This document shows positions 32,868-43,760 of a DNA stretch of 64,000 bases, piece by piece. Numbering within the stretch: the first letter of the stretch is position 1; every line of letters starts with the position of its first letter. The stretch covers positions 651,451 to 715,450 of the forward strand of contig NZ_PPPV01000012.1 of NCBI RefSeq assembly GCF_002901705.1, in the 5' to 3' direction. Both the position numbers and the translations under genes were made by a program. The DNA comes from Staphylococcus lugdunensis. GTDB taxonomy: Bacteria; Bacillota; Bacilli; Staphylococcales; Staphylococcaceae. The notes beneath the pieces were generated by a model that was not told the origin of the DNA, searched no databases, and was given only the letters and a program-made list of their open reading frames with translations.

Positions 32868-34142
32868 TTAATTATTTTTTTTAGATTGTTCGTTTATTTT
32901 GTTAAGTACACTTTGTAATTCACTTTTTGCCTCATTTTCTTGCTGAGAGTTTTTTGTCACATCTTGTTCAGTTTGTGATTGTTGTGCTTCTTGATTTTTG
33001 TAAGGTATGAACGATGCTCCTACTGATAAATCAATGTATCCATCTGTTGTTAAGTTACCTGATTGATTACGTGACAACGATTGAGACATTTGTGGGTAGT
33101 ACTTCATTTTATCTGCTATCGTTTTAATATTGCCGATCACTTGCATATCATCTTTCGTATACAATTTAATTCGATTTTGCTTATTCTTTTGTGGTTCGTA
33201 TGTTACTTCAGCAATCATACTTCTAATTTTAGGAGACATTTCCGCTAAGGCGTGAACAATTTCTTGTTTTTTATCACCTTTAAAACCTTCAATGATAGGT
33301 CCTCGGTCTGTTAATTGCCCTTTATAGTTTTTTAATTCCGTATTCCCTTCTAATATTGGAATATAATCATCCTTATCTTTAATCATACCTACAACTTGAT
33401 TTTCTTCTATTGTAATAGATAATGTATTCGGCAAATGTTTCTGTATATCAACATTTTTTATCAAAGGATTGTCTTTTAATTTGGCCTTAGCCTTACTATT
33501 ACTAAATGTATACATTCTTTCGCCACTATTCGCATTTAATTGCTTATTTATTTCTGATGTTGATACATTATGATTACCTTTAATTGTTACATTTGCTATG
33601 CGACTAATTGGCGTAAACATATACAACAGAAAAAGTATGATGATAAGGATCAGCGCTGTTATAACAATGTATTGGATTGTCTTTTGACGTTTTCTACGCT
33701 GTCGTCTTTTTTGTTCTCTTAGTTCTTCAGGTGTAAGTGGCGGCGGTTTCTCAATATCTTCATTATCTTCTGTCACATCGCCGTCATCAGTATTATGTTG
33801 GATTGCTGTATCATCTTGTGCTGTACTGGATAAGTCTTCTTCAGATGGTTCATTTTGTTGCTCATGCAGATTGTTTTCTAAAGCACTGTTGTTTATTTCA
33901 TCTTCTGTGTTTTGGATTTCCTCATTATTTTCATGTTGTGTAGCCGTGTTGATGTGATTTGAAGAATCATGATTGTCTATGTTTGATTGTGTGTTATCTT
34001 CTTGCTCCGTTGAAGTATCGAAGTTGTCTTTATCGCTAAATAAGCGGTTTCGTCTGCGCTTTGTACTAGATTTACGGCGCTGTCGTTCAAAATCGTTGGC
34101 ATTGATATGTCTTATTTTACTATCTGATTTTTGTTCATCCAT
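32868..34142 (-). CDS. divIB: Cell division protein DivIB (FtsQ)
   Basis: A bitopic divisome protein that pairs with FtsL and DivIC. The 424 residues begin with a long charged cytoplasmic region rich in Asn, His, Asp and Glu (1–~150). A basic stretch and one membrane helix follow (about 155–178, IVITALILIIILFLLYMF). Then come the POTRA domain (ISRIANVTIKGNHNVSTSEI) and the beta domain with LPNTLSITIEENQVVGMIKD. The tail is Gln/Ser/Lys-rich. The cytoplasmic part is the most variable region compared with S. aureus. Confidence 0.94.
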   Translation of the reverse strand: MDEQKSDSKIRHINANDFERQRRKSSTKRRRNRLFSDKDNFDTSTEQEDNTQSNIDNHDSSNHINTATQHENNEEIQNTEDEINNSALENNLHEQQNEPSEEDLSSTAQDDTAIQHNTDDGDVTEDNEDIEKPPPLTPEELREQKRRQRRKRQKTIQYIVITALILIIILFLLYMFTPISRIANVTIKGNHNVSTSEINKQLNANSGERMYTFSNSKAKAKLKDNPLIKNVDIQKHLPNTLSITIEENQVVGMIKDKDDYIPILEGNTELKNYKGQLTDRGPIIEGFKGDKKQEIVHALAEMSPKIRSMIAEVTYEPQKNKQNRIKLYTKDDMQVIGNIKTIADKMKYYPQMSQSLSRNQSGNLTTDGYIDLSVGASFIPYKNQEAQQSQTEQDVTKNSQQENEAKSELQSVLNKINEQSKKNN

Positions 34143-34157
34143 GTTTATTCACACCCT

Positions 34158-35507
34158 TTAATATGATGGTAAGTGTGCTTTAAAACTTTCAATAAATTTA
34201 TCCCCTCGTTCTTCAAAGGTTTGATATTGATCCCAACTTGCACAAGCCGGAGAGAGTAATACGACATCATTTGGTTCTATCACATCTTGTACTTTATCGA
34301 CTGCATCTGTAACATCTGTGGCTTTAATTACATATTTACCTTGACTCGTTCCTAATTTAACAAATTTCTCTTGTGTTTCGCCAAACACAACCATTACTCT
34401 GACATGTTTCATATAAGGAATTAGTTCATCAAAATCGTTACCTCTATCTAACCCACCACATAACCAAATGATAGGTTGATTAAATGAATTAAGCGCGAAT
34501 TGTGTTGCTAATGTATTAGTAGCCTTTGAGTCATTGTAATATTTATTAGTTCGATTTGTACCAATATACTGCAGTCTATGTTCAATGCCTGAGAATGTAG
34601 TCAAACTATCAATGATAGCTTTAACAGGAACACCTGCCAATAATGATGCTAAGACTGCCGCCAAAATATTTTCCAAATTATGTTCACCAGGTAACACTAA
34701 ATCATCAATATTTATAATTCGCACGCCTTTATAAATAATAAAGTTATCTTTAATATAAATGCCATCTACTTCTTGTTGTGTAGAAAAATAAAGTGTCTTA
34801 GCTTTTAATTGTTCTGATTCAATCAAATGGCGTTGGTGATAATTACAAATAAGATAATCATCTGCTGTTTGATTTTTATATATTTGCTTTTTAGCATTTT
34901 GATAATTTTCAAGTGTACCGTGATAGTCTAAATGCGCCGAATAAATATTTGTAATAATAGCGATGTGTGGACGATACTTATCTATGCCTAGTAATTGGAA
35001 TGAAGACAATTCTGTAATTAAATATTCATCTGGGTGCGTATCTTGAGCGACTTTTGATGCAACATAACCAATGTTACCAGATAAGCGTCCAGTCAACCTG
35101 CTCTTACTAAACATATCACCTATAAGTGAAGTTGTCGTTGTTTTACCATTTGTACCAGTCACCGCGATAATGGGCGCTTCAGAAACTAGATAGCTTAATT
35201 CAACTTCAGTTACGATTTTCAAACCACGTTTTTGCGCTTCGATTAAAATAGGTAAATGATATGGAATTCCTGGATTTTTAACTATCATCGGGCTTTTATC
35301 TAATAATGACAGTGGATGTCCACCGCCAACGACTGTAACACCCATTGTTTCCAAGTCTTTTGCATGTGGATCTTGAGATAAATCTTTGCCATCATTAACA
35401 GTGACAATAGCTCCAAGTTTAGTCAACAATTTTGCTGCCTCATATCCACTTTTAGCTAAACCAAGAACAAGAACATCTTTATCTTCTAAACCTGTATAAT
35501 TCTGCAT
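34158..35507 (-). CDS. murD: UDP-N-acetylmuramoyl-L-alanine–D-glutamate ligase
   Basis: Adds D-Glu to UDP-MurNAc-L-Ala in the cytoplasm. The Mur-ligase ATP loop is [17 protein letters not shown]. Also present are the TELSSFQL segment, [11 protein letters not shown] for the C-terminal domain, and [15 protein letters not shown] at 35507 gives 449 aa, the S. aureus length, with GGAG nine bases upstream; an in-frame ATG five codons earlier is part of the mraY overlap. D-Glu is supplied by MurI encoded at 46044. Confidence 0.97.
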   Translation of the reverse strand: MQNYTGLEDKDVLVLGLAKSGYEAAKLLTKLGAIVTVNDGKDLSQDPHAKDLETMGVTVVGGGHPLSLLDKSPMIVKNPGIPYHLPILIEAQKRGLKIVTEVELSYLVSEAPIIAVTGTNGKTTTTSLIGDMFSKSRLTGRLSGNIGYVASKVAQDTHPDEYLITELSSFQLLGIDKYRPHIAIITNIYSAHLDYHGTLENYQNAKKQIYKNQTADDYLICNYHQRHLIESEQLKAKTLYFSTQQEVDGIYIKDNFIIYKGVRIINIDDLVLPGEHNLENILAAVLASLLAGVPVKAIIDSLTTFSGIEHRLQYIGTNRTNKYYNDSKATNTLATQFALNSFNQPIIWLCGGLDRGNDFDELIPYMKHVRVMVVFGETQEKFVKLGTSQGKYVIKATDVTDAVDKVQDVIEPNDVVLLSPACASWDQYQTFEERGDKFIESFKAHLPSY

Positions 35508-35508
35508 G

Positions 35509-36474
35509 TTAATGCACTCCAATCCATAAGCCTATAAGTCCTGTAACCAAGCCAACAGTCCAAAAAACAGTAACGACTTTCCATTCGTTCCAACCACACA
35601 ATTCAAAATGATGATGAATCGGACTCATCTTGAAAATACGCTTTCTAGTTAATTTATAAGAAGCTACTTGTAAAATAACTGATAATGTTTCAGCCACAAA
35701 TACAAATCCAACAAACAGTAATGATAATTCTGCATTTAACATAATCGACAAGGTAGCAAATATACCACCAAGCGCTAAGCTACCCGTATCCCCCATGAAA
35801 ACTTTTGCGGGATTAAGATTAAATGGTAAGAAACCTAGTAATGCAAAAATCATGATAACACAAAATGTCCCTATGGCTGGGGAATCTAAGATAAAGCTCA
35901 TAATCGCGTACATTGTGAATCCAATAATAGACAATCCAGTTGCTAAACCATCTAAGCCATCTGTTAAGTTAACTGCATTGGAAAAACCAACTTGCCAGAA
36001 GACAATGAAAATCACGTAGAAAATGGATAAAGGAATGTCCACTTCTGTAAAAGGTATGTGAATCGCAGTTGAAAAATGAATTAAATGGAATACATAACTT
36101 AATACAAAAAATATAACTGCAATACCTATTTGAGCCAAAAATTTCTGTTTGCTTGTTAAACCTTGATTGTTTTTCTTTACCACAATGATGTAATCATCAA
36201 TAAAACCAATCAAACCGAAACCAATTGTTACAAATAATAACAAAATGATTGGATTGGATTTGTCGACGAAGAATACAGCAATGAGCGAAGTTATTATAAT
36301 GCTAATTAAAAATGTCAATCCACCCATTGTTGGCGTTCCTGTCTTTTTCATATGACTCTCTGGACCCTCTTCTCGTATACTTTGTCCAAATTTCATTCTC
36401 TTTAAAGTTGGAATAAGTACAGGTACTAATACGAATGTGATAAGTAGCGCAATAATCGCAAATAAAAAAAGCAT
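35509..36474 (-). CDS. mraY: Phospho-N-acetylmuramoyl-pentapeptide transferase
   Basis: A polytopic membrane enzyme that forms lipid I from UDP-MurNAc-pentapeptide and undecaprenyl phosphate. Ten hydrophobic segments are visible in 321 residues. Catalytic motifs are [29 protein letters not shown] and the HHH motif [11 protein letters not shown] placed the start at ATG 36474 ([11 protein letters not shown]), which matches the family; the 17 codons further upstream are not conserved. The murD ATG follows one base after its stop codon. Confidence 0.97.
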   Translation of the reverse strand: MLFLFAIIALLITFVLVPVLIPTLKRMKFGQSIREEGPESHMKKTGTPTMGGLTFLISIIITSLIAVFFVDKSNPIILLLFVTIGFGLIGFIDDYIIVVKKNNQGLTSKQKFLAQIGIAVIFFVLSYVFHLIHFSTAIHIPFTEVDIPLSIFYVIFIVFWQVGFSNAVNLTDGLDGLATGLSIIGFTMYAIMSFILDSPAIGTFCVIMIFALLGFLPFNLNPAKVFMGDTGSLALGGIFATLSIMLNAELSLLFVGFVFVAETLSVILQVASYKLTRKRIFKMSPIHHHFELCGWNEWKVVTVFWTVGLVTGLIGLWIGVH

Positions 36475-36833
36475 AATTTTCTCCTTTTTAACTAAGATAC
36501 AAAATTTTATACACATCATTTTCACTTTATTATTTTAACAATATGACTAACACTTCACATCATTATTTAGATGTATTTTATGTTGCCATGTGATAAGTAA
36601 TATTTCATCATTACTCAATGATCTAGCCAGATAATCACGAGGAGAAGAAGCTGACAAACATTGTTATTCTGAAAATTGTTCTACAATTTACTTATAGAAC
36701 AGGCATAGGGGCTTCTAGCTCCTCCATATCTAGCTGCGCAGTTAAACATAAAGCGCAAAACTGTGTGATACGTGTTTATATCTTAATTTACAAATTAAAT
36801 TTTTAGTTAACTCACATCATTAATTGAAGCAAG
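36475..36833. other. Unexplained 359-base gap inside the dcw cluster
   Basis: Lies between pbp1 and mraY, where the neighbouring genes touch or overlap. No convincing ORF is seen. An 11-codon minus frame near 36725 (MEELEAPMPVL) lacks a ribosome site. Short inverted elements (GTTCTA…TAGAAC; CAGTT…AACTG) suggest RNA structure, and a separate mraY–murD promoter is likely here. Confidence 0.5.
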
Positions 36834-39137
36834 CTAATCTTCACTGTCTTTAGCTGCATTGTCTTGTTGATCTTTTGAATCCTCTTTTGACTCTTTTGAC
36901 TTAGATGTATCTTTTTTATCTTGCTTTTGGTTATCGGTTGAATCATTCTTATCCGATGAAGTAGCTTGCTCTTCTGATTGACTGCCATCAGCATCTTTTG
37001 CTGAAAGCGTAAGCTCAATTTTATCGCTTTTTTTCAGCTTCGTGCCATTTGAAATAGATTGATCAGTAACAAAGCCGGTTCCTTTTGTGATGACTTTAAT
37101 ATTCGTTAAACTTTGGAATGCCAATACGTCATCTTTCGTCCAACCTTTCATATCTGGCATTGTAACATCTCCATCAGTAAGAAGAAGTACTTTACTATGT
37201 GGCAATAATTCACTTCCAGATTTGACAGATTGCGTTTTTACTTTTTGACCACTGCCAATAACGATTGGATTTAACGATTTATCTTGTAGTTTGGATTTCG
37301 CATCTTGAGTGGCATCACCCTCAACATTTGGAACTTTACTATATTTTGCTTTGTTTGTTTTGTCTTTTGAGCTGCCGACATTTAAATATTTAAGTGTGTT
37401 TTCCATAATTGGTTTAAAAGCTTTACTAACACCTAATTCATATGCTTCTTGGTCATTCTTTTGTGCAAGTTTCATGCCCGCATAAACAATGATACGTGGA
37501 TTTTTCTTAGGTGCATCTCCAATAAAGCTTACAAAGTATGGGTTAGGCCCTTTAACATAACCACCGCTTTTTTCATCCGCTACTTGCGCCGTTCCCGTTT
37601 TACCTTCGATATCATAGCCTTCTACACGATAATTCTGTGCATGACTTTTTTCACTGTTAACAACTTTATCAAGTTCAGTTTCTACTTTATTGGCTGTCTC
37701 TTCAGTTATTGGCTTACCTGCATAAGATTTTTCGCCTTTATAGAAGGTTTTTTTAGAAATAGGATTGTCTACTTTATTCACAAACCATGGTTTCAACATA
37801 TTTCCCTTATTAAAAAAGGCTGATTGCGCTTGAATCATTTGTACAGGAGTTACAGTCGTTGATTGTCCAAATGCTGATGTTTTTTGTTGTAATTCATTAG
37901 ACCATGCAATATTACCACTTGCTTCACCATCAAACATGCCGCCAGTCGTTTTACCAAAACCAAAGCGTTCATACCAAGATTTCATCTTATCTGCACCAAC
38001 TAAATCTTGCAATTGCATCATAAGTGTATTTGAAGAATAAGTAAATCCTTGTGTCATAGGTATTCTACCCCAACCAACTCTATTCCAGTCAGATATTCTT
38101 GATCCCATAATATCCATGTGACCTGATTTATACTTTTCATTTGGTTTAAATTTACCTTCTTGAATGGCAGCTGCTAACCCATAAGTCTTAAATGTAGATC
38201 CTGGTTCATAAGTGTTTTGATATAAATCATTTGCCCATTTTTTTCCAAAATCTTTACCCGTTTCAGGATTAAATGTAGGTCGTTGACTAAAAGCTAAAAT
38301 CTCACCTGTTTTAGCATCCATTACAACGGCAAACAGATCTTTAGGTTGATAGCGTTCAACCATACCATCCAAAGCTTCTTCCACAAATACTTGTATATTG
38401 GAATCAATCGTTAAATGTACATCATCTCCACGTTTAGGTGAGCTTTCATGTTTCGTGTTTGGTGCAATGTACCCCCATATATCTTGTATATATGATAGTG
38501 CACCTTTTTTACCATTTAAATAACTATTAAATATCTTTTCAACACCCAGTGCACCATTCAGTTCACCCGTATCTGGATTCTTCTGTGCACGTCCAATTAA
38601 ATGAGAGGCAAAATTTCCATTTGGATAGAACCGCTCTGTTTCTGGATATAGTGTAATGCCTGGTAAGTTCATTTTTTCAATTTTTTCTTTTTGTTGATAC
38701 GTTAAATTTGTTCCCTTTTGACCAAACTCAACTTGAAACGCCTTTTTCTGATTTAATTTTTTCTCAATATCATCTGCCTTCATATCGATGACTTCTGCTA
38801 ATTTTTTAGCAGTTTTCTTTTTATCTACGACATGTCGAGGCTTTTTACTATTTTCACTGGCCTTCTTATCAATCACTGCAGTTAATTTGAAACGCTCAAC
38901 ATCTTCAGCTAACACTTTCCCGTTACGATCATAAATTTTACCGCGTTCGGGTTGTTCTTGATTTTTAACAAGATACGTTTCATTTGCTCGTGTTAGTAAG
39001 TCTTGTCCAGAAGAATGTCCGGTCACCATGATATATGAGTATCTTAAAACCAATATAAAAAAGAGCAGTCCGAATAAACTAACAAGGAGGACTGCTCCTA
39101 ATTTATTTTTTTTAATTTTAATTTTTCGCTTCGCCAT
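36834..39137 (-). CDS. pbp1: Penicillin-binding protein 1 (septal transpeptidase)
   Basis: A class B PBP, the staphylococcal counterpart of FtsI/PbpB, acting with FtsW at the septum. The 767 residues have a short basic cytoplasmic start, one membrane helix (about 16–36), a dimerisation/pedestal domain, and the transpeptidase domain with STFK (serine near 314), YSSN and EGKTGTAQVA. Two PASTA domains follow (KYSKVPNVEGDATQDA; VTMPDMKGWTKDD). The C-terminal tail of about 50 residues is Lys/Asp/Ser/Gln-rich and longer than in S. aureus as I recall. ATG 39137 is preferred; another ATG directly precedes it. It overlaps ftsL by 20 bases. Confidence 0.95.
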   Translation of the reverse strand: MAKRKIKIKKNKLGAVLLVSLFGLLFFILVLRYSYIMVTGHSSGQDLLTRANETYLVKNQEQPERGKIYDRNGKVLAEDVERFKLTAVIDKKASENSKKPRHVVDKKKTAKKLAEVIDMKADDIEKKLNQKKAFQVEFGQKGTNLTYQQKEKIEKMNLPGITLYPETERFYPNGNFASHLIGRAQKNPDTGELNGALGVEKIFNSYLNGKKGALSYIQDIWGYIAPNTKHESSPKRGDDVHLTIDSNIQVFVEEALDGMVERYQPKDLFAVVMDAKTGEILAFSQRPTFNPETGKDFGKKWANDLYQNTYEPGSTFKTYGLAAAIQEGKFKPNEKYKSGHMDIMGSRISDWNRVGWGRIPMTQGFTYSSNTLMMQLQDLVGADKMKSWYERFGFGKTTGGMFDGEASGNIAWSNELQQKTSAFGQSTTVTPVQMIQAQSAFFNKGNMLKPWFVNKVDNPISKKTFYKGEKSYAGKPITEETANKVETELDKVVNSEKSHAQNYRVEGYDIEGKTGTAQVADEKSGGYVKGPNPYFVSFIGDAPKKNPRIIVYAGMKLAQKNDQEAYELGVSKAFKPIMENTLKYLNVGSSKDKTNKAKYSKVPNVEGDATQDAKSKLQDKSLNPIVIGSGQKVKTQSVKSGSELLPHSKVLLLTDGDVTMPDMKGWTKDDVLAFQSLTNIKVITKGTGFVTDQSISNGTKLKKSDKIELTLSAKDADGSQSEEQATSSDKNDSTDNQKQDKKDTSKSKESKEDSKDQQDNAAKDSED

Positions 39138-39519
39138 CATTACGCACTACCTTTACATTATCATTCTTAAGGCTCATACCTTGTGCTTTTGCCTTATCGT
39201 AAATGCGTTCATAAGAAGAATTCTTTTTAATTTCAGATTTAAGTGCGCTGTTCTCACTTGTTTGCTTTTCAATCTTTTGATCTAAATCTGCAATCTTTCC
39301 TCGCGTATCATACGCATCCATTTTTAAAGATAGCACATAAATACTAATCAAGGCAATGACAGTAATCAATGATATGTATAAGACCTTTTCAAATCTAGTA
39401 AGTTGTACAACTACTTTTCTTTTTACAGTTTGTCTTCTTGGTTCTGCTTGTGGTTGTTGTTTAGGAATGCTTGTTTGAGAAACATCCTGATATGGTTGGT
39501 AAATTTTTTCTACAGCCAT
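39118..39519 (-). CDS. ftsL: Cell division protein FtsL
   Basis: A small bitopic divisome protein that forms a coiled coil with DivIC and activates septal synthesis. The 133 residues have a cytoplasmic part with a Gln/Pro/Arg-rich stretch and VKRKVVVQLTRFEKVLY, one membrane helix (about 48–66), then an extracellular leucine-zipper-like coil (KIADLDQKIEKQTSENSALK). It overlaps pbp1, as in other staphylococci. The assignment rests on topology and position as much as on sequence. Confidence 0.92.
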   Translation of the reverse strand: MAVEKIYQPYQDVSQTSIPKQQPQAEPRRQTVKRKVVVQLTRFEKVLYISLITVIALISIYVLSLKMDAYDTRGKIADLDQKIEKQTSENSALKSEIKKNSSYERIYDKAKAQGMSLKNDNVKVVRNDGEAKN

Positions 39520-39532
39520 CGTCCATTACTCC

Positions 39533-40468
39533 TTATTTCAATATTTCTGCAACACGTAATTTGGCGCTACGTGCCCGATTGTTTTGATTTAAATCTTCTT
39601 CAGTAGCAGTGATAGGTTTCCGATTAACTCTTTTTAACTTTGGTGTGTATTCTTCTGGAATAATTGGTAAACCTCTAGGTACCTCTGGACCCTTCTCATA
39701 TTCTTGGAAAATCTGTTTGCACAATCGATCTTCTAATGAATGGAAAGTAATTACTGAAATGCGTCCATTAACCTTTACAAGTTCAATTGCCTGTTCAATT
39801 GAATCTTCAAATGCTGACAATTCATCGTTGACGGCAATTCGAATGGCTTGGAACACCCTTTTAGCTGGGTGACCACCTTTTCGTCTCGCTTTGGCAGGTA
39901 TCCCTTCTTTAATCACATCAACCAGTTGTAATGTCGTTTCTATAGGCTGTAATTCGCGATGTGCTTCAATGCGCCGTGCAATTTGTTTTGAAAATTTTTC
40001 TTCACCATAGCGATAGAATATTTTTACTAATGCTTCATATGACCATTCATTTACTACTTCATAAGCACTAAGCGTTTGTGTTCGATCCATACGCATATCT
40101 AATTTCGCATCATGGTGATAACTAAATCCTCTTTCCGGGACATCTAACTGTGGACTTGAAACACCCAAGTCATAGTAAATGCCATCTACTTTTTCAATAT
40201 TTAGTTCTTTTAAAATGTGTGTGAGTTCTCGAAAGTTATTATGAACAAAGGTCACTTTATGTAGATGCGCTTTAAGCACTTCCTTTGCGTTATCTATTGC
40301 TGTTGTATCTTGATCAATAGCAATCAAATGACCTTCATCATTGAGCTGATTTAATAAATAAAGGGCATGTCCTGCGCCGCCTAGCGTACAATCTACGTAT
40401 ACACCATCAGGCTTTATATTTAAGTAATCTATGGTTTCGTTAAGCATAACGCTGACATGATGAAACAC
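39533..40468 (-). CDS. rsmH: 16S rRNA (cytosine-1402-N4)-methyltransferase RsmH
   Basis: Also called MraW. It methylates C1402 in the ribosomal P site with SAM. The 311-residue protein has the SAM-binding motif [45 protein letters not shown] and the late [13 protein letters not shown] motif. It lies between mraZ (14 bases) and ftsL (13 bases), the conserved dcw order. Confidence 0.97.
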   Translation of the reverse strand: MFHHVSVMLNETIDYLNIKPDGVYVDCTLGGAGHALYLLNQLNDEGHLIAIDQDTTAIDNAKEVLKAHLHKVTFVHNNFRELTHILKELNIEKVDGIYYDLGVSSPQLDVPERGFSYHHDAKLDMRMDRTQTLSAYEVVNEWSYEALVKIFYRYGEEKFSKQIARRIEAHRELQPIETTLQLVDVIKEGIPAKARRKGGHPAKRVFQAIRIAVNDELSAFEDSIEQAIELVKVNGRISVITFHSLEDRLCKQIFQEYEKGPEVPRGLPIIPEEYTPKLKRVNRKPITATEEDLNQNNRARSAKLRVAEILK

Positions 40469-40482
40469 GTTTATTCCCCCAT

Positions 40483-40914
40483 TTAAAAATCAAAATCTAT
40501 TAAATCTTCAGCAATATCCTCGAAACTATCTTCTGATTCTTCATAGAAATCATTCCATGTTTCACGGTCCCAAATCTCGATTCGATTTGACACCCCTATT
40601 ACTGTACATTCTTTTGTTAAGTTGGCGTATTTTCTCAAATTTTGAGGTATGTTAATACGTCCTTGTTTATCTAGTTCTACTTCAATCGCACCAGAGAAGA
40701 ACATACGCATAAACTTACGTGCATCCTTTTTAGTCATTGGTAAGGTTTTCATTTTCTCTTCAATTTGTTGCCATTCTTCTAACGTGTAACCAAATAAACA
40801 TTTATCAAGGCCTCGAGTGATAATAAAACGCTCATTGAGGTCATAACGAAACTTGGACGGAATAATCATTCGTCCTTTTGTATCTAATTGATGATCGTAT
40901 TCTCCCATGAACAT
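40483..40914 (-). CDS. mraZ: Transcriptional regulator MraZ
   Basis: The first gene of the division and cell wall cluster. It encodes a 143-residue protein with two SpoVT/AbrB-type swapped-hairpin domains ([13 protein letters not shown] and [13 protein letters not shown]) that assembles into ring-shaped oligomers and binds repeats upstream of its own operon. Three GTGG-type repeats are found directly upstream (40943–40968), so autoregulation is expected. It is preceded by the bshC terminator. Confidence 0.97.
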   Translation of the reverse strand: MFMGEYDHQLDTKGRMIIPSKFRYDLNERFIITRGLDKCLFGYTLEEWQQIEEKMKTLPMTKKDARKFMRMFFSGAIEVELDKQGRINIPQNLRKYANLTKECTVIGVSNRIEIWDRETWNDFYEESEDSFEDIAEDLIDFDF

Positions 40915-40942
40915 TTTTTCTCACCTCACCTTATTTATAATT

Positions 40943-40968
40943 TACCACATCTCACCACTATCCTCCAC
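40943..40968 (-). promoter_or_regulatory. Triple MraZ box upstream of mraZ
   Basis: The minus strand reads GTGGAG, then four bases, GTGGTG, four bases, GTGGTA: three direct repeats at exact 10-bp spacing, 29 bases before the mraZ ATG. This matches the Firmicute MraZ operator pattern of GTGG[A/T]G repeats. Confidence 0.85.
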
Positions 40969-41009
40969 TAATTCTGTAAAATATCTTAAAATTTATAAAA
41001 AAAGACATA

Positions 41010-41042
41010 AAAAAACCGTTTCGTCAAAAAGACGAAACGGCT
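41010..41042 (-). terminator. Terminator of bshC
   Basis: Perfect 10-bp stem CCGTTTCGTC/GACGAAACGG with an A5 loop, followed on minus by TTTTTTTATG. It separates bshC from the mraZ promoter. Confidence 0.92.
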
Positions 41043-41057
41043 ATAAACCTTGATATA

Positions 41058-42671
41058 TCAAGGTTTTACAACAATATGATCAAAAGTGTAAGAAAGTGGT
41101 GGATAGGTGGAGGGGTTGAACACATCCATCCCAAAATCATTCATTATTTGTAATGGATTCCATATTCTTTCTTGGAGTCCTCCCATTGGATGGAGTGATT
41201 CACTGATTTCCTTAAAGTGTTTCATGCTAATCACATTTTCACGTTCAATATTTAATAAGTATCTTTGTTCTAAATAATTAAGTTGTTTATGGTGGATTTC
41301 ATGATTTTTATCAACTAAGTTGCTATTATTTTGGTTATGTTGTACTTCTCGCTTTAATTTTTGATACATTTCTTCATGAATCTCTTTTAATTGTGAAACT
41401 TGATCTAAAAATGTTTGCGATGCTTGTTCACGTATAAATTTTTGACGCTTTTCTTCAATTCCATTAGTTAATACCTCAGCTATATCTAATTGGTATTGTT
41501 GTAAAAGTTTCTCTATTCTAGTATAGAGATAAGTTATTTTTATACGCGGTAATACAATAGGCATTTCCACATCTAACGTGTTAAATACTTCGCTTAATTC
41601 TGCCCAATATTTAATTTCACTTGGGCCACCTATAAACGCTACAGTATTGAAGAGCCATTCTTCCATTACTGGACGTGTAACAACATTATTTGAGAATTGC
41701 GCTGGATTTTGTTCAATCAAGTCTAATAATTCATCTTCACGATAAGTAACTTCTGATTTACTTAACTTATAAATACCATTTTCTTCCGTAAGTAATTGTC
41801 TCATATTATCCTGATGTAAAAATAAATGGACGTTTGTGTCAGTCACAATCATCTTTGATAGCTTATTGTTTTCAGTCTCACGTTGCTTTTGATGAAATGC
41901 TTTATTTATATCATTATGTTTGCGCAACATATCCTTTAAAATAGGACGTTCTAACTTTCTAAGTGGCTCATATTGCGCATCTATAAATAACACACCATAC
42001 ACTTTGAACACTTCATGTACAAGTGCTTTAAACATATTCGACCACGTGTCATAGCGTTCTATGATTTGTAAACACATATGATACAATTCAGCAGTATGTG
42101 TTGTTTCAGCTAATTCCTTGAAATATGCTTGCAGCGCATTTTTCATTTGAACTTTGTCCGGGACATATCGACTTACGTTACTTTCCGGTGGAGTCAAAGT
42201 ATGATATTTAATCTTTTCCACAGAAGCCAATTGTTGATCATAAGCAAAAGTATGATTAACTTCATCAAAATCATGGTCTTCCCCAGCTATCCAGAATACT
42301 GGAACAACGCTACAATCATAGCGCTCTCGCAACTCATTAGATAACGTTATCAAAGAAAATATCTTGTGAAAAGTATATAAAGGTCCTCCAAACAAACCAG
42401 CTTGTTGACCACCAATGACAACTTTAGCCCCTGCTGCTAAGTTTTCAATATTTTTTTGCTGTTGCTCTGATAAAGTTAAATCCGACATATAGTCTTGAAT
42501 AATTTGTGCAAGTTGTTGTTCTCTACCATTATTAGGCTTGTTCATCTTAACATCAAAACTTGTTTTCTTCATCGCATCATACTGGAAAAATGATGTTAGC
42601 GATGGATCACTGTTTTTTAATTTTGTCATGAATGAATCATTATCATGTAATTTAGTAATTAAACAGTCCAT
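41058..42671 (-). CDS. bshC: Putative bacillithiol biosynthesis cysteine ligase BshC
   Basis: Thought to add cysteine to glucosaminyl-malate as the last step of bacillithiol synthesis, the low-molecular-weight thiol of staphylococci and bacilli. The 537-residue protein has a nucleotidyltransferase-like core ([21 protein letters not shown], seen in part; [16 protein letters not shown]), long coiled-coil helices in residues ~390–470, and the C-terminal [14 protein letters not shown]. It is transcribed alone, with its own terminator. It is divergent from a GNAT gene. Confidence 0.93.
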   Translation of the reverse strand: MDCLITKLHDNDSFMTKLKNSDPSLTSFFQYDAMKKTSFDVKMNKPNNGREQQLAQIIQDYMSDLTLSEQQQKNIENLAAGAKVVIGGQQAGLFGGPLYTFHKIFSLITLSNELRERYDCSVVPVFWIAGEDHDFDEVNHTFAYDQQLASVEKIKYHTLTPPESNVSRYVPDKVQMKNALQAYFKELAETTHTAELYHMCLQIIERYDTWSNMFKALVHEVFKVYGVLFIDAQYEPLRKLERPILKDMLRKHNDINKAFHQKQRETENNKLSKMIVTDTNVHLFLHQDNMRQLLTEENGIYKLSKSEVTYREDELLDLIEQNPAQFSNNVVTRPVMEEWLFNTVAFIGGPSEIKYWAELSEVFNTLDVEMPIVLPRIKITYLYTRIEKLLQQYQLDIAEVLTNGIEEKRQKFIREQASQTFLDQVSQLKEIHEEMYQKLKREVQHNQNNSNLVDKNHEIHHKQLNYLEQRYLLNIERENVISMKHFKEISESLHPMGGLQERIWNPLQIMNDFGMDVFNPSTYPPLSYTFDHIVVKP

Positions 42672-42845
42672 ACATTTTCTCCTTCAGTATCGCTATTATG
42701 AATACAGTATAAAGATTATACAACACATTGACAATTTAACGGCTTACACTTTTTAAAATTTTCGGTGCTTCGTGTTTCAAAACTAAATGAATTACACATA
42801 TTTTTTTAGGGTATAGTAAAATAAAGATGCTAAGGGGGATATGTT

Positions 42846-43292
42846 ATGGTAGAAATTAAACGATTAGAAATTAATTATAAAACAGATGAACTTTTTGAAG
42901 CTTTTCGAGAGTATGGCAATAAGGATTTATATATGGTCGATGAATTTCAAGGACAAATGATTGATGCAAGTTCTGAAACACCTTTCTATGGCATTTTTCA
43001 CGGAGATAACTTGGTAGCGCGCATGGCACTATTGCGTAAAGGTGACGTGGAAGAACTTTATTTCCCAGATTACGATAATTACATACTACTGTGGAAATTA
43101 GAAGTGCTCCCCGAATATCAACATCATGGCTATGGACGTGCACTCATTGACTTTGCTAAAGAGAAAGGTCTTCCAATCAAAGCTATTGGACGCAATCAAT
43201 CAAAAGATTTCTTTACTAAATTAGGATTTGAAGACGTAAACGCTAAAAATCCAGAAGGCCATGACGTGTTAATATGGTCACCTAAAGGTTAA
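42846..43292 (+). CDS. GNAT-family N-acetyltransferase
   Basis: A 148-residue acetyltransferase of unknown substrate. The acetyl-CoA-binding motif A is LEVLPEYQHHGYGRALIDFA, with the Q-x-x-G-x-G pattern. The C-terminal DFFTKLGFEDV is typical of GNAT proteins. The gene is preceded by AAGGGGGA and is followed by repeat copy 4. The same gene accompanies bshC in S. aureus. Involvement in thiol metabolism would be a guess from position alone. Confidence 0.88.
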   Translation: MVEIKRLEINYKTDELFEAFREYGNKDLYMVDEFQGQMIDASSETPFYGIFHGDNLVARMALLRKGDVEELYFPDYDNYILLWKLEVLPEYQHHGYGRALIDFAKEKGLPIKAIGRNQSKDFFTKLGFEDVNAKNPEGHDVLIWSPKG

Positions 43293-43334
43293 AATGATTA
43301 GTTTAGGACATCATTATGTTTTAGACTGTGAACG

Positions 43335-43448
43335 ATATATTGGCAGTAGTTGACTGGATTGAAAATACGCGGACACCAAGTTTTTCCAACCCTAGTCAAT
43401 CTTGCTGGAGCGGGACTACGAATTCGTAACGAATGCTGTCACGCTCCT
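43335..43448 (+). repeat. Dispersed palindromic repeat, copy 4 of 4
   Basis: Starts TATTGGCAGTAGTTGACTGG as in copies 2 and 3, with more substitutions in the loops. It lies 43 bases after the GNAT gene and is oriented with it, so it may terminate that transcript. Bases 43449–43700 beyond it are AT-rich and I see nothing in them. Confidence 0.85.
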
Positions 43449-43704
43449 TTTTTTGAATGTACTCACATTAAGCTTGAGGACAAAATACATATTGCTGATT
43501 AAATTATGTAATTGTGATTATTTATAATAACATTTATATAGTTTTAGCACTCCACATCGTAATCATTTATTTTTTAAATTAACCGAAATAGATGATAAAG
43601 TTATTTCAGCTATTGAACACTTTATTATTTTATAGTGGCACTAAAATATACCTAGCTATTCCGTGACATAAAGTTTTATTTTCTCTTTTTATATAAAATA
43701 AAAA

Positions 43705-43748
43705 ATCCCGTGTTACCAATGTTACAAACTAACATGGTAAAACGAGAT
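43705..43748 (-). terminator. Terminator after tRNA-Arg
   Basis: A long stem between ATCTCGTTTTACCATGTTA and TAACATTGGTAACACGGGAT (minus strand) with a five-base loop, followed by TTTTTTATTTT. It starts 13 bases after the tRNA 3' end. Confidence 0.85.
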
Positions 43749-43760
43749 TAATACAAATAG

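Noticed and set aside
36720-36760. 11-codon minus frame MEELEAPMPVL in the pbp1–mraY gap
   Set aside because: Too short and without a ribosome site of its own; no evidence of translation.
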